64,000 nt of DNA from Streptomyces sp. PKU-EA00015 (GCF_013387495.1 NZ_JABZEE010000002.1:295198-359197), one strand, 5' to 3'. Positions 24,526 through 32,121 are shown, counted from the first letter of the stretch. Numbers and translations: made by a program. The notes: generated from the letters alone by a model not told the origin.

Positions 24526-25865
24526 TTCTGCTCCTGGCGGGTCTCGTTCGTCACGTGGTTGCGGAGGCGGACGGCGTACTCGTTGGACCCGCCGCCGATG
24601 ACTTCGCGGACCTTGCGGGCAGAGAGGCGGTCGGCACCGCCGGAGATTTCGGCGAGCTTGCGAACGGTCTCGATGTGGCCCGGGTCGAGGGACTTCTCGG
24701 GGGTCTTCGGCGCGGTGCGGCCGGATACCTGCTTCCCTTTACGCCCAAGGGCTGTAGCCGTCTTGGAGCCGCCGCCAGAGGTGGCCCCTGACCCTCCCCC
24801 CATGCCACCCTTCGGGCCGCTGCCAGAGGTGCCTCCTGCGGGCCCGCCATCCCCGCGGTCGGGCCCGAACATCTGGGCGAGAAGGAGGTCGACCGCGACG
24901 GACTCGGGCGTCCGGCCGGCGTTGCTGAGGACGGCTTCGATGCCGGCGCGCGCTGCTTCGCGAGCGGCGAGCGTTCCGGCGGTGACGCTGAGCGGCAACA
25001 GGTGGAGGTTGTGCCACGCCTGCTCCCAGGCGGTGTTCCGGTCGATCGCTCCGGTGGGGTGCGCGGCCATGATCCGCTCGTACTCGGCGAACTCGGCAGG
25101 GAACAGTTTCTTGCGCTTCGCGTCCTCCGCGGCGTGCTGCTCGGCGAGGGCCTTCTCCGCGGCTGCCTTGGCCTTGGCGAGCACCTTGTCGGCGGCCCGC
25201 TGCTGCAGGTTCCGCGGGTCGGCGGCGGCCAGGGTCTCCAGTAGCTGGTCGACCTCGGCAAGGATCGGGCCGATGATCGACGTCGTGCAGAGAGCGACCC
25301 CGGCGACGAGCCCGTACTCGGCGACGCCGTGGGTGAAGTTGATGTAGCCGGCGACGGAGGCGAGTCCGGCGGTGAGGATCCAGAACGGCCACCGGGGCAG
25401 GCCCTTGCGGTGCGCCCACTGGGTGCCGAGGACTCCGACCCATGCGAGGAGCTCGAGGAAGAACGGCACCGGCAGCATGGACCATGCTGGCCCGGGGTTC
25501 TCCTCGTCCTTCTTGTGCAGGCCGAGGAAGTAGGACAGCTGGGCCGGGAGGGCGGCGAGGAGGCCGAGGACCATGACGACCTTGACGAGCGCCTTGAACC
25601 GGGTGCCCTGGTCGGCGGCCTGCTCGGCGCGCTGCTGCTTCCGCTGTCGCTTGTCGTCGACGGCGTCTTCCTTGACGGCGTCGAGCTGCTTGACGAGCTT
25701 GGCCTGCTTGACCTGCTCGGCGAGCCGGTCGGTTTCGGTCTTGGCGGCGACGGCGCCCAGAGACTCTGTGGCAGCCGCAGCCTCGGCGCTGAGCTTGGCC
25801 GCTTCAGCGCGGGTCTTCTCGGTCGCGGCCTCGCGCTCCTCCCAGGAGCGGTACGTGCTGCTCAC
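24522..25865 (-). CDS. multi-spanning membrane protein, SpdB-like (DUF2637-type)
   Basis: A 447-residue protein. A charged coiled coil (about 1-90) precedes four membrane segments between residues 90 and 205 (including VVMVLGLLAALPAQLSYFLG and FWILTAGLASVAGYINF). A long Ala/Lys-rich coil follows, then a Gly-rich linker near 340-385 and a C-terminal DNA-binding-like helix pair (ISGGADRLSARKVREVIG). This is the layout of SpdB proteins, which help spread plasmids within the mycelium together with TraB. It is the gene immediately upstream of traB and overlaps it. Confidence 0.75.
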   Translation of the reverse strand: MSSTYRSWEEREAATEKTRAEAAKLSAEAAAATESLGAVAAKTETDRLAEQVKQAKLVKQLDAVKEDAVDDKRQRKQQRAEQAADQGTRFKALVKVVMVLGLLAALPAQLSYFLGLHKKDEENPGPAWSMLPVPFFLELLAWVGVLGTQWAHRKGLPRWPFWILTAGLASVAGYINFTHGVAEYGLVAGVALCTTSIIGPILAEVDQLLETLAAADPRNLQQRAADKVLAKAKAAAEKALAEQHAAEDAKRKKLFPAEFAEYERIMAAHPTGAIDRNTAWEQAWHNLHLLPLSVTAGTLAAREAARAGIEAVLSNAGRTPESVAVDLLLAQMFGPDRGDGGPAGGTSGSGPKGGMGGGSGATSGGGSKTATALGRKGKQVSGRTAPKTPEKSLDPGHIETVRKLAEISGGADRLSARKVREVIGGGSNEYAVRLRNHVTNETRQEQK

Positions 25866-25887
25866 GGTGATCGGTGTCCTTCCGGGG

Positions 25888-26082
25888 TCAGGCGCGCTTG
25901 GCGGGGCGAAGGGTTCGGGTCAGGTGGGGCATGGCGGCGAGGCCGAGGCCGAAGCCGAGGAGGAGGGGCTGGCCGGCGACGTAGTTGAGAACGGGCACGG
26001 TCACGTCGGCGATCGCGGTCGCGAGGTCGGGGAACAGGAGCAGCAGGGTCAGGGCGGTGAGGATCCAGGCGAGCTTCTTCAT
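25888..26082 (-). CDS. small membrane protein, SpdA/SpdD-like
   Basis: A 64-residue protein from ATG 26082 (MKKLAWILTALTLLLLFPDL) with two membrane segments, the second around PLLLGFGLGLAAMPHLT, and a basic end. It lies 22 bases upstream of the SpdB-like gene. Such small membrane proteins are common in the tra-spd region of Streptomyces plasmids. The upstream frame to 26136 is Arg/Pro-rich and unlikely to be translated. Confidence 0.65.
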   Translation of the reverse strand: MKKLAWILTALTLLLLFPDLATAIADVTVPVLNYVAGQPLLLGFGLGLAAMPHLTRTLRPAKRA

Positions 26083-26186
26083 GGGTGGTCGGCCCTTCGG
26101 GCGGTCGATGGTCGGTGGTCTGCGCCGGTTCTCCACGGGCCTCGTGCGGGACGAGGACCGCGGGCAGCCGGCGAGCTGTTCTCGGC

Positions 26187-26375
26187 TCAGTCCTCGTCCT
26201 GGACGGAGGCGCCGAGGATGCGCATGGCGGTTTGCCGGGAGTAGTCGCCGGAGTGGAGGGTGAGGTCCCAGGCGGCGTGGTGGCTGCCCTGGTTGAGCTT
26301 CTCGGCGGCGTCCTGGATTTCGGCATTCGTGGGCTGGTAGCCCTTCGGTTCCGACTTGCGGCTGAACAGGCCCAT
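26187..26375 (-). CDS. small hypothetical protein of the transfer block
   Basis: A 62-residue protein, MGLFSRKSEPKGYQPTNAEI then GSHHAAWDLTLHSGDYSRQT. AGAGGA lies before the ATG. The opening MGLFSRK is a typical small actinobacterial element protein start. The function is unknown; its location links it to the spd genes. Confidence 0.65.
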   Translation of the reverse strand: MGLFSRKSEPKGYQPTNAEIQDAAEKLNQGSHHAAWDLTLHSGDYSRQTAMRILGASVQDED

Positions 26376-26415
26376 GGGGGTTCCTCTCGGGGTTGGTGGT
26401 GTGTGGGTTGGTGGG

Positions 26416-26649
26416 TCAGGCGGCGACGGCGCTGTGGGTGAGCTCGTCGATGAGCCGCGGGCCGTGGGGGGTGGAGGCGTCGATCTGCCGGGCGAGGAAC
26501 ACGGCGGCGAGCGCGCCGAGCTGGTCGCCCTTGTCGATCGCGGTCCAGTAGTCGTGGACGATCCCGGCGCGGACCGCGTCCTCGGCGGCGGCGAGAACGT
26601 CGGCGGAGTCGTCATCTGCGGTGATCAGGCGAAGCGTGGGCGTAGACAT
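26416..26649 (-). CDS. small hypothetical protein of the transfer block
   Basis: A 77-residue mostly helical protein starting MSTPTLRLITADDDSADVL and ending LIDELTHSAVAA. I start at ATG 26649; upstream codons are low-complexity Ser/Arg. No motif is recognised. It is one of a run of tiny same-strand genes before spdB. Confidence 0.6.
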   Translation of the reverse strand: MSTPTLRLITADDDSADVLAAAEDAVRAGIVHDYWTAIDKGDQLGALAAVFLARQIDASTPHGPRLIDELTHSAVAA

Positions 26650-26692
26650 GGGCGTGGCCTTTCGGGTGGTCAATCCGGATGGGGTGGGATGC

Positions 26693-26899
26693 TCAGAGCT
26701 CGTTCGGCGCGAGGTGGAAGAAGGCCGTGACAAAGTCGCTGCGGCCGATCTGCTCGGCGACGAAGGCCCTGATGGAGTCGTAGACCTCGTCCCTCGTGGT
26801 CCCAGCGGCAACGTCGCAGGTGTTCTTGAGGGTGGACTCGGTCCCGTCCGTGTGGACGGTCATGATCCAGAAGTAGCGGCGGGTGCTGGTCTCGGGCAT
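26693..26899 (-). CDS. small conserved AICE/plasmid-type protein
   Basis: A 68-residue protein: MPETSTRRYFWIMTVHTDGT, later DEVYDSIRAFVAEQIG and ending AFFHLAPNEL. Short proteins with this HWIMT-like opening and helical middle recur in Streptomyces plasmids and AICEs near tra and spd genes. That helps identify the block as plasmid-like. The biochemical function is unknown. Confidence 0.7.
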   Translation of the reverse strand: MPETSTRRYFWIMTVHTDGTESTLKNTCDVAAGTTRDEVYDSIRAFVAEQIGRSDFVTAFFHLAPNEL

Positions 26900-26941
26900 G
26901 GCTGTGCCTTCCGGTGGTCATGCGGACGGTTTGGGTGGAGT

Positions 26942-26985
26942 GCCGTGGGGTGCGGGGGCGGGGGTCGGTCACCGCACCCCACGGC
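26942..26985 (-). terminator. strong hairpin in the spd-like run
   Basis: GCCGTGGGGTGCGG (26942-26955) pairs perfectly with 26972-26985 over a 16-base loop, right after the 25-codon gene. No U-run follows, so it may be a processing or attenuating structure. Confidence 0.45.
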
Positions 26986-26996
26986 GGTCTAGGGGG

Positions 26997-27074
26997 TTAG
27001 CGCGGGCGGTTGAGGCTGCGCTTGTTCGCCTCGCGGACCTTGTCCGACAGCGCCTTGCGCTCCTCGGCGGTCAT
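26997..27074 (-). CDS. 25-residue basic micropeptide
   Basis: MTAEERKALSDKVREANKRS then LNRPR. Its ATG overlaps the stop of the 61-residue gene upstream as ATGA, so it would be translated by coupling. The peptide is helical and basic. The overlap and the neat stop just before a hairpin support a real gene; its length makes the call uncertain. Confidence 0.5.
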   Translation of the reverse strand: MTAEERKALSDKVREANKRSLNRPR

Positions 27075-27256
27075 GACGTGGCCTCGGTGAGGCTGTCGAT
27101 GATCCGGAGCAGGTCCGCGACGGTCACCTCGAGGCGGCCGATCTGGCGGCACAGGTCGCGGTCGCTCATCCCGCCGACAGCCATCGCCTCCGACTCGGCA
27201 AGCGCCTGACGGGCGCGGGCCACGACGCGCTGCTCGTAGCCGTCCAGGCCGGCCAT
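27071..27256 (-). CDS. small helical protein of the transfer block
   Basis: A 61-residue protein, MAGLDGYEQRVVARARQALA, then SDRDLCRQIGRLEVTVADLL and ending SLTEATS. It overlaps both neighbours (TGATG at its start, ATGA at its end), which marks a tightly coupled polycistron. No function can be assigned. Confidence 0.65.
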   Translation of the reverse strand: MAGLDGYEQRVVARARQALAESEAMAVGGMSDRDLCRQIGRLEVTVADLLRIIDSLTEATS

Positions 27257-27405
27257 CAGGCTGCCCTCGCTGCGGGGCGGCGGACGTAGGACGCGGCCTC
27301 GTGCGCGGCGCGATCGGCGTCCGACATGACCACGATCACCAGCGGGCTGCGGCCCGTCTTCTTCCCGGCCGCGATACGCAGGCGGGTCGACTGCTGCTCG
27401 GCCAT
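27256..27405 (-). CDS. small hypothetical protein of the transfer block
   Basis: A 49-residue protein from ATG 27405 (MAEQQSTRLRIAAGKKTGRS, then LVIVVMSDADRAAHEAASYV). Start and stop both overlap neighbours as TGATG. No family is recognised; it is basic and could bind nucleic acid. Confidence 0.55.
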   Translation of the reverse strand: MAEQQSTRLRIAAGKKTGRSPLVIVVMSDADRAAHEAASYVRRPAARAA

Positions 27406-27815
27406 CACGCCACCTCGCCGTTCGCCGTGGCGGCCATGGCGCGGATCTCGGCGGCGAAGCGCTCGAGGTTGTCGGCGAAGTCGACGGCCTGGTCGGGGCT
27501 CATCTCGTAGCCCTCGCCGCCGTCGTCGACGAACACGAACGCGGTCTGCTTCGCCGGGTCGCTGGACATCGGGTCGACGCCGAGGCGGGCGAACGCAAGG
27601 AGGTCGGGGCTCTTGCCGAGGCGCGGCACGTTCAGGTTGGCGTAGTCGCCGCCGTGCCAGACGTCCGCGATGTGGTTCTCGGCAGAGTCGACGTGGTCGA
27701 CGGTGCACCAGGCGGGGCACTCGATGAAGATCCGCGCACCGGACACGACAGCCGGCACGATGCGGGAGGGATGGATCCCCGCCGGACTCGTGGGGGTCTG
27801 TGCTGTAATGGTCAC
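27405..27815 (-). CDS. DUF6907-like protein, first gene of the leftward transfer operon
   Basis: 136 residues from GTG 27815, which has GGAGG eight bases upstream; the ORF upstream of that is random in composition. It contains FIECPAWCTVDHVDSAENHI and AFVFVDDGGEGYEMSPDQAV, the Cys-Trp-Cys pattern of a small actinobacterial family often found in plasmids and prophages. It is transcribed away from the GntR gene, with the palindromic operator between them, so it probably lies under its control. Confidence 0.7.
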   Translation of the reverse strand: MTITAQTPTSPAGIHPSRIVPAVVSGARIFIECPAWCTVDHVDSAENHIADVWHGGDYANLNVPRLGKSPDLLAFARLGVDPMSSDPAKQTAFVFVDDGGEGYEMSPDQAVDFADNLERFAAEIRAMAATANGEVA

Positions 27816-27900
27816 CGCTCGGCCTCCTGTACACGGGAAAGCTGGGACTAGGGCCTTCGGCGCGCTACCGCCGGGGGCCCTCTTGCTTGGCACGACTTCA

Positions 27901-27993
27901 GTGAAGCACTACAGTAGTGCTATCGCAAGCCCAACGCGCAGACGTCTCCGGTAAGAGAACGGGCTACGCTGCGAGGAGGCCGTGAAGCACTAC
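27901..27993. promoter_or_regulatory. operator region for the GntR repressor
   Basis: AGCACTACAGTAGTGCT (27905-27921) is a perfect palindrome with one central base. GTGAAGCACTAC occurs at 27901-27912 and again at 27982-27993, 29 bases before the GntR start. Sites of this type between divergent genes suit a HutC-family dimer that represses itself and the leftward operon. Confidence 0.65.
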
Positions 27994-28022
27994 ACCTATC
28001 GCTACAGAGGGAGAGCCAGCAG

Positions 28023-28769
28023 ATGCCGAAGACCCCCCGGGGGACACCGCACACGCAGATCGCCGACTACCTGCGAGAACTGATCCAGGACGGTGCCCTG
28101 AGCCCCGGACAAGAACTGCCCTCCATGCGTGAAATGGGGGACCGATTTAGCGCGAGCCCTGGAACCGTGAATAAGGCCTTCCAGCTGCTCAAGACCGAGG
28201 GCCTGACCTACGCGAAGCAGGGAGTCGGCACCGTCGTAGCGGAACGCCCCCGGGTGGCGGCGACTGGGGCGGCGCGCCTGAAACGTCTACAGCAGACCGG
28301 AAACCCATTCGCCCCGGGCGAGACTTCGGCCGACCACCGCGCACGCCTCGTGTCCTGTGCGGACGCCGACGTCGCCGAGAACCTCGGCATCGAGTTGCAC
28401 GACGAGATCGTCCTCCGGACGCGCACCTACCTGCGGAACGGCAAGCCGGCCGTAGTCGCCCTGTCGTGCATCCACCCACGCGCATCCATCTCCGTCCCGG
28501 AGATCCTGGAGCCGGGCCCCTCGGAGCGCTTCTGGCAGGAGCTCTACACGGAGCGAACCGGGAAGGAGATCACTCGATCCCCCGAGCGGCGAACTGCCAG
28601 GCTGGCTGCGACCAACGAACTGGAATTGCTGGGCGTCCAGGCTCCGCCGAACGCTGCTGTTCCTGTGCTGGTTCTGATCAACGTCTTCCACGATGAGGAC
28701 GGCCCCATCGAAGTTTGGGAGGACGTGTACACGCCTGGCTACTGGCAGGTGGAAGGGGAACGCCCATGA
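28023..28769 (+). CDS. GntR-family (HutC/KorSA-like) transcriptional regulator
   Basis: A 248-residue protein. Residues 10-75 are a winged HTH (TQIADYLRELIQDGALSPGQ, then SPGTVNKAFQLLKTEG), and residues from about 100 to 240 form a UTRA effector domain (DEIVLRTRTYLRNGKPAVV, ending EVWEDVYTPGYW). This is the HutC group, to which KorSA, the repressor of AICE pSAM2, belongs. It is divergent from the leftward spd/tra operon with a palindrome between. I infer that it represses transfer genes and itself. Confidence 0.85.
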   Translation: MPKTPRGTPHTQIADYLRELIQDGALSPGQELPSMREMGDRFSASPGTVNKAFQLLKTEGLTYAKQGVGTVVAERPRVAATGAARLKRLQQTGNPFAPGETSADHRARLVSCADADVAENLGIELHDEIVLRTRTYLRNGKPAVVALSCIHPRASISVPEILEPGPSERFWQELYTERTGKEITRSPERRTARLAATNELELLGVQAPPNAAVPVLVLINVFHDEDGPIEVWEDVYTPGYWQVEGERP

Positions 28770-29398
28770 CCCAGGAATGCGTCTACGTGATCGGGGCGCC
28801 GGGAAGCAGCACGGTCAAGATCGGGCGAACCGCCAACCTCGCCAAGCGGCTGGGCGACATTCAGCGGATGTCGCCAGTACATCTGTCCGTCCTTTGGGCG
28901 CATCCCGGCGGGCATGAGTTGGAAACAGCCCTTCATCGGCACTTCAAAGAGATCCGCTCGCACGGTGAGTGGTTCCGATTCGACAGTGATCCGGTGCCGG
29001 TCATCGAGAAGGCGGTGCAGGAGAAGCCGTGGGACAAGCACCCGACACCCCTGCTGCGAAAGCCGTCAGCCGCCCCCAAGCTGCGAGTCTCGGCAGAGCA
29101 GTTCGCCGCGATGAGGGCGGCTGCCCAGCAAAACAGCGCCAAGAGGCTGGACACCAGTCAGCTTGATCGCGCCCTCGCTGGCGTTGTGGCTGAGGTCGAA
29201 AGGGTTGACGGCCTCCTCGACAGATATCGGGCAGCCCAGGCGCGACGCAAGCAGATCTCTGAGGGGCAGAGATTCTTCATCGAGGCACAGCGGAGTGCCG
29301 TCCGCGAACTCAAGCAAGGCGGATTGACCTGGCGCCAGGTCGGCGAACTGCTCGGCATCTCGGGTGCTCGCGCCGAACAGATCGCCAGCGCCGCCTGA
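28766..29398 (+). CDS. GIY-YIG-like (MUG113) protein with HTH end
   Basis: 210 residues from ATG 28766, overlapping the GntR stop (ATGA). CVYVIGAPGSSTVKIGRTAN and HELETALHRHFKEIRSHGEW with FRF show a MUG113/GIY-YIG fold, as in the protein at 20548. The C-terminus (LTWRQVGELLGISGARAEQ) is a sigma-region-4-like HTH. Translational coupling to GntR suggests joint control. A terminator follows. Confidence 0.75.
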   Translation: MTQECVYVIGAPGSSTVKIGRTANLAKRLGDIQRMSPVHLSVLWAHPGGHELETALHRHFKEIRSHGEWFRFDSDPVPVIEKAVQEKPWDKHPTPLLRKPSAAPKLRVSAEQFAAMRAAAQQNSAKRLDTSQLDRALAGVVAEVERVDGLLDRYRAAQARRKQISEGQRFFIEAQRSAVRELKQGGLTWRQVGELLGISGARAEQIASAA

Positions 29399-29415
29399 CC
29401 CCAGACGCACGAAAC

Positions 29416-29450
29416 GGCCCGCACCTGAGGAACCGGGTGCGGGCCTTCTT
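29416..29450 (+). terminator. rho-independent terminator of the GntR operon
   Basis: GGCCCGCACC (29416-29425) pairs perfectly with GGTGCGGGCC (29436-29445) over a 10-base loop, and TTCTT follows. It is 18 bases after the stop at 29398. Confidence 0.8.
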
Positions 29451-29462
29451 GCTGCCCAGTCC

Positions 29463-29609
29463 GTGGATGAGCGTGAACCGCTGGTGACCACCGACGAGCT
29501 GCGGAAGGTCGTCGGGCTGCTGCTGGCGTGGGGCGAGCCGAGCGAGGAGCTGGCGCTCGAGGCCGAGCGGATGGCGCACGACCTCGCGCTCAGACTGCCG
29601 GCGGACTAG
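29463..29609 (+). CDS. small acidic hypothetical protein
   Basis: A 48-residue frame from GTG 29463 (VDEREPLVTTDELRKVVGLL, ending LALRLPAD). It is helical and acidic. Its TAG overlaps, through the palindrome CTAG, the stop of the leftward gene at 29606, as if two genes were fitted end to end. The ribosome site is poor, and it lies after the terminator, so its expression is doubtful. Confidence 0.45.
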   Translation: MDEREPLVTTDELRKVVGLLLAWGEPSEELALEAERMAHDLALRLPAD

Positions 29610-29995
29610 GGGATCGTGGGGATCTCCATGTGCGGGTCGTTCCTCGGCTGCTTGACGATCAGCTGGTGATACTCGCCCTCAGCGTCGTCTGCGAATGCGT
29701 TCACGGCGTTGTAAGCGAGCTGGCTCATGAAAGCGTCGAGCTCTTCCCACAGCAGGATCCAGTGGTCATCAATGCTGTACTGCTTCTTCAGCCAGGCGTC
29801 GAGGGCCTGGTCGCAGCGGCCCTTGTGGGCGGCATACAGCGGTGACTGCTGGCGCACTTCGTCGGTGTCGTGAACGACCTTGTAGGCCCAGACGATGTTG
29901 CCGCTTCCGACGACCTGCTTGCGGCAGGTGTCGCACACGACGGCCGGGCAGTTCATTGCCTCGGGCGGGCCGCTGCGGGGGACGTACTCGATCAC
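29606..29995 (-). CDS. hypothetical early protein with Cys motif
   Basis: 129 residues from GTG 29995, with GGAGGAAAC in front. The opening VIEYVPRSGPPEAMN leads to VVCDTCRKQVVGSGNIVWAY, a zinc-knuckle-like C-x2-C, then a helical body (QALDAWLKKQYSIDDHWIL). The last part is acidic. No family is recognised. It ends the early leftward run. Confidence 0.65.
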   Translation of the reverse strand: MIEYVPRSGPPEAMNCPAVVCDTCRKQVVGSGNIVWAYKVVHDTDEVRQQSPLYAAHKGRCDQALDAWLKKQYSIDDHWILLWEELDAFMSQLAYNAVNAFADDAEGEYHQLIVKQPRNDPHMEIPTIP

Positions 29996-30047
29996 GTTTC
30001 CTCCGGATTGAGGGCGGTGCGGATCGGCAGGATACGGGCACCGAGCC

Positions 30048-30674
30048 TCACGCTGCGGCCCTCTCGGCGAGCGGCAGGGACAGGGCTTCGGTGTGCCCGT
30101 ACCGAGTGCAACAGGCAGGGCAGTCAACGACGTCCGTGTCGAGGGTGATGCGCAGGGTCTGGCCGCAGGGGCAGGCGACGCCGATGCGGCGGGGCTGTCG
30201 TTCGCCGGAGATCTGCCCTTCGCACTGGCGCCGGATCTGCCATATCTCAGCGGCGAATTCGACGAAGGCGGGGTGAGCGGCGGACGCCCAGTCGAGGTTG
30301 AACCTGAGCGTGGACACGGCGGCGTCGAGTTGCTGCTGGAGGGTGCCGCCGCGGGTGCGCTGGGCGCGGCCGTGGTCGGCCCAGTCGTCGACCCAGGTTT
30401 GCAGGATGGTCACGACGCCGCCCTTGGCGAGGAGCGACAGCGGCTCGAGGCGTACCGGGATGGGGGCGCTGCGGCTGCCGGAGACGACGGGGCCGCCGCT
30501 GCCGGAGCCGGGGGCGAGCTGCCGTCCGAGCTGGGCGTACAGGCCGCGAACGCCGGCGAGGGCGAGGAGGTTCTCGTCGGTGCGGCGGATGCACGGCCGG
30601 CACGCCTGCCGGTCCAACTCGTCGTCATACAGGCCAGTCATGCAGATCACGCAGGCGGGGGCGGTGTCGGTCAC
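30048..30674 (-). CDS. zinc-ribbon-like early protein
   Basis: 208 residues from GTG 30674 with AAGGAG at a good distance. It has two cysteine sites: CVICMTGLYDDELDRQACRP near the start and GVACPCGQTLRITLDTD then CPACC near the end. A helical middle (VVTILQTWVDDWADHGRAQ) lies between. Such double zinc-ribbon proteins are common in actinophage early regions and probably bind nucleic acid; the target is unknown. Confidence 0.7.
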   Translation of the reverse strand: MTDTAPACVICMTGLYDDELDRQACRPCIRRTDENLLALAGVRGLYAQLGRQLAPGSGSGGPVVSGSRSAPIPVRLEPLSLLAKGGVVTILQTWVDDWADHGRAQRTRGGTLQQQLDAAVSTLRFNLDWASAAHPAFVEFAAEIWQIRRQCEGQISGERQPRRIGVACPCGQTLRITLDTDVVDCPACCTRYGHTEALSLPLAERAAA

Positions 30675-30711
30675 GGCAGGCTCCTTGCTGGTGCGGGCGT
30701 GCGGGTGCAGG

Positions 30712-30933
30712 TCAGGCGGTGGGGCTGGCGGGCTTCCAGTTGGGGCCGCGGAGTGCGGGTGGCACATCGGTCATGGGGGTGCGCACGGCAGCCGCGAGCA
30801 GTTCCTCGAGTCGGGCGTCGCGGTAGGCGATCCACTCGTCGGCTTGTTCGCAGGTGTCGCCGGGGTGTGGCGGGTAGTGCCTGCCGGATTCGCAGGTCGG
30901 GCCCCAGTGGGCGAGGCGCTTCGCTCCGGTCAC
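30712..30933 (-). CDS. small hypothetical early protein
   Basis: A 73-residue protein from GTG 30933, overlapping the previous stop as GTGA. MTGAKRLAHWGPTCESGRHY and EWIAYRDARLEELLAAAV are visible, with two cysteines near the start. No function is recognised. Confidence 0.6.
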   Translation of the reverse strand: MTGAKRLAHWGPTCESGRHYPPHPGDTCEQADEWIAYRDARLEELLAAAVRTPMTDVPPALRGPNWKPASPTA

Positions 30934-31355
30934 GACGACTCCTGCGGGTCGAGGGCGCGGCGGAGGGCGCGGGCGTAGGCCAGGTCGGGGGTGAGTGCGT
31001 TCTCCCAGCGCTCGGCAAGCTCCCGTACCCGTGCGACCTGCGCCCGCAGTTGCTCGAGCTCGCGGTCCCTCACGGCGAGGGCGGCGTCTGTGGCGATGTC
31101 CACGTTGGTGTCGTCGAGCAGCGTCTCGCTGTCGCCGAGCCGAACGCTTCGGATGGCTGCGGCGTACTGCTCGCGGGGGTCGGTCGGGGCGGCAGCAGGC
31201 TGGGGCGAGGGCGCGTCCCAGGAGATACCACCACAGGGCGGGAGGCTCGCGTCGATGACCAGCGGCGCGGCGTGCGGCCCGTCATGTCCGGCCGACTCGG
31301 TGCATCGGCTGAACGGGTAGTCGTAGTGCGGCAGTCCGCACTGCTGGCCGGTCAT
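30930..31355 (-). CDS. hypothetical early protein with coiled coil
   Basis: 141 residues from ATG 31355, overlapping the upstream stop (ATGA). MTGQQCGLPHYDYPFSRCTE with GHDGPH gives a Cys/His cluster at the N-terminus. A coiled coil (RDRELEQLRAQVARVRELAE) is near the C-terminus. I infer a metal-binding adaptor; the function is unknown. Confidence 0.65.
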   Translation of the reverse strand: MTGQQCGLPHYDYPFSRCTESAGHDGPHAAPLVIDASLPPCGGISWDAPSPQPAAAPTDPREQYAAAIRSVRLGDSETLLDDTNVDIATDAALAVRDRELEQLRAQVARVRELAERWENALTPDLAYARALRRALDPQESS

Positions 31356-31642
31356 GCCGTGGCCCCCTCGTCGTTCTTGAACCAGTAGGGCTGGTCGCTG
31401 CCGGGGTTTTGCCAGAGGACGCCGTAGGGCTTGTCGACGGGGACGAGGCCGACGGTGGCGGGGTCGACGCAGTGGCGGTCTATGCCGTGGGCGCCTTTGC
31501 GGTGCTTGTCGGCGGCGCTGTCGACGGAGAAGGTCTTGTGGCAGGCGGGGCAGTGCGAGCGGCTGAGTCCGGTCCACCACTGGCCGCATTCGGGGTGGGT
31601 GATCGCGGTGGCGGGTCTGCTGGGGGTTTCGGTGTCGGTCAT
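31352..31642 (-). CDS. FDXHR-type putative zinc-binding protein
   Basis: 96 residues. HPECGQWWTGLSRSHCPACH followed by TFSVDSAADKHR and HCVDPATVGL is the pattern of the FDXHR putative zinc-binding family seen in actinophages and plasmids. Cys/His spacing suggests one zinc site. The role is unknown. It starts a three-gene coupled string. Confidence 0.75.
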   Translation of the reverse strand: MTDTETPSRPATAITHPECGQWWTGLSRSHCPACHKTFSVDSAADKHRKGAHGIDRHCVDPATVGLVPVDKPYGVLWQNPGSDQPYWFKNDEGATA

Positions 31643-31737
31643 TGTTGCCTCGTCTTGCTGTCAGGGAACGTGTAGGACGGCCTGGGGGTGTCGGGGTGGG
31701 GTGAGCGGCGCGAGAGGCCCTCGAACCGCTCAGGGAG

Positions 31738-32121
31738 TTAACTCGCCAGTAGCTTCGGAGGGTTGGCCTTCGCGGCCCGTCTGGCGGCCCTGCGTCCGGC
31801 CCGGTACGCGCGCTCGCCGTCCCAGCACGCCTCGCACGGGTCCTCGCCGCGGTACACGTGCGCGGCGTATCCGGCGTGGTCTCCGTGGCGTCGGGGCCGG
31901 CCGTCGAGGATCCCCGCCTGGCAGGCGAGGAAGACTGCGTGCGGGGCCGTGCTTGCGCCGAGCTTGGTGAGGACGCGCTGCATGTGGGCCTTGGCCGTGT
32001 TCTCCGTAACCGGCGGCTGGAGTCTCCCGGCCGCTTCGCCGTAGCTCAGGCCCTGGCTCACCAGTCGGAGGATTTCGGTCTCCCGGGCGCCAAGCGGCTG
32101 GCCGTATCGGGGGATGCTCAC
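31738..32121 (-). CDS. LuxR-type HTH regulator
   Basis: 127 residues from GTG 32121, overlapping the upstream stop (GTGA). RYGQPLGARETEILRLVSQG, LSYGEAAGRL and VTENTAKAHMQRVLTKLGA make a full LuxR DNA-binding HTH without a receiver domain. The C-terminal part (HGDHAGYAAHVYRGEDPCE) is Arg-rich and may bind metal or nucleic acid. It may regulate phage or host genes. Confidence 0.75.
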   Translation of the reverse strand: MSIPRYGQPLGARETEILRLVSQGLSYGEAAGRLQPPVTENTAKAHMQRVLTKLGASTAPHAVFLACQAGILDGRPRRHGDHAGYAAHVYRGEDPCEACWDGERAYRAGRRAARRAAKANPPKLLAS

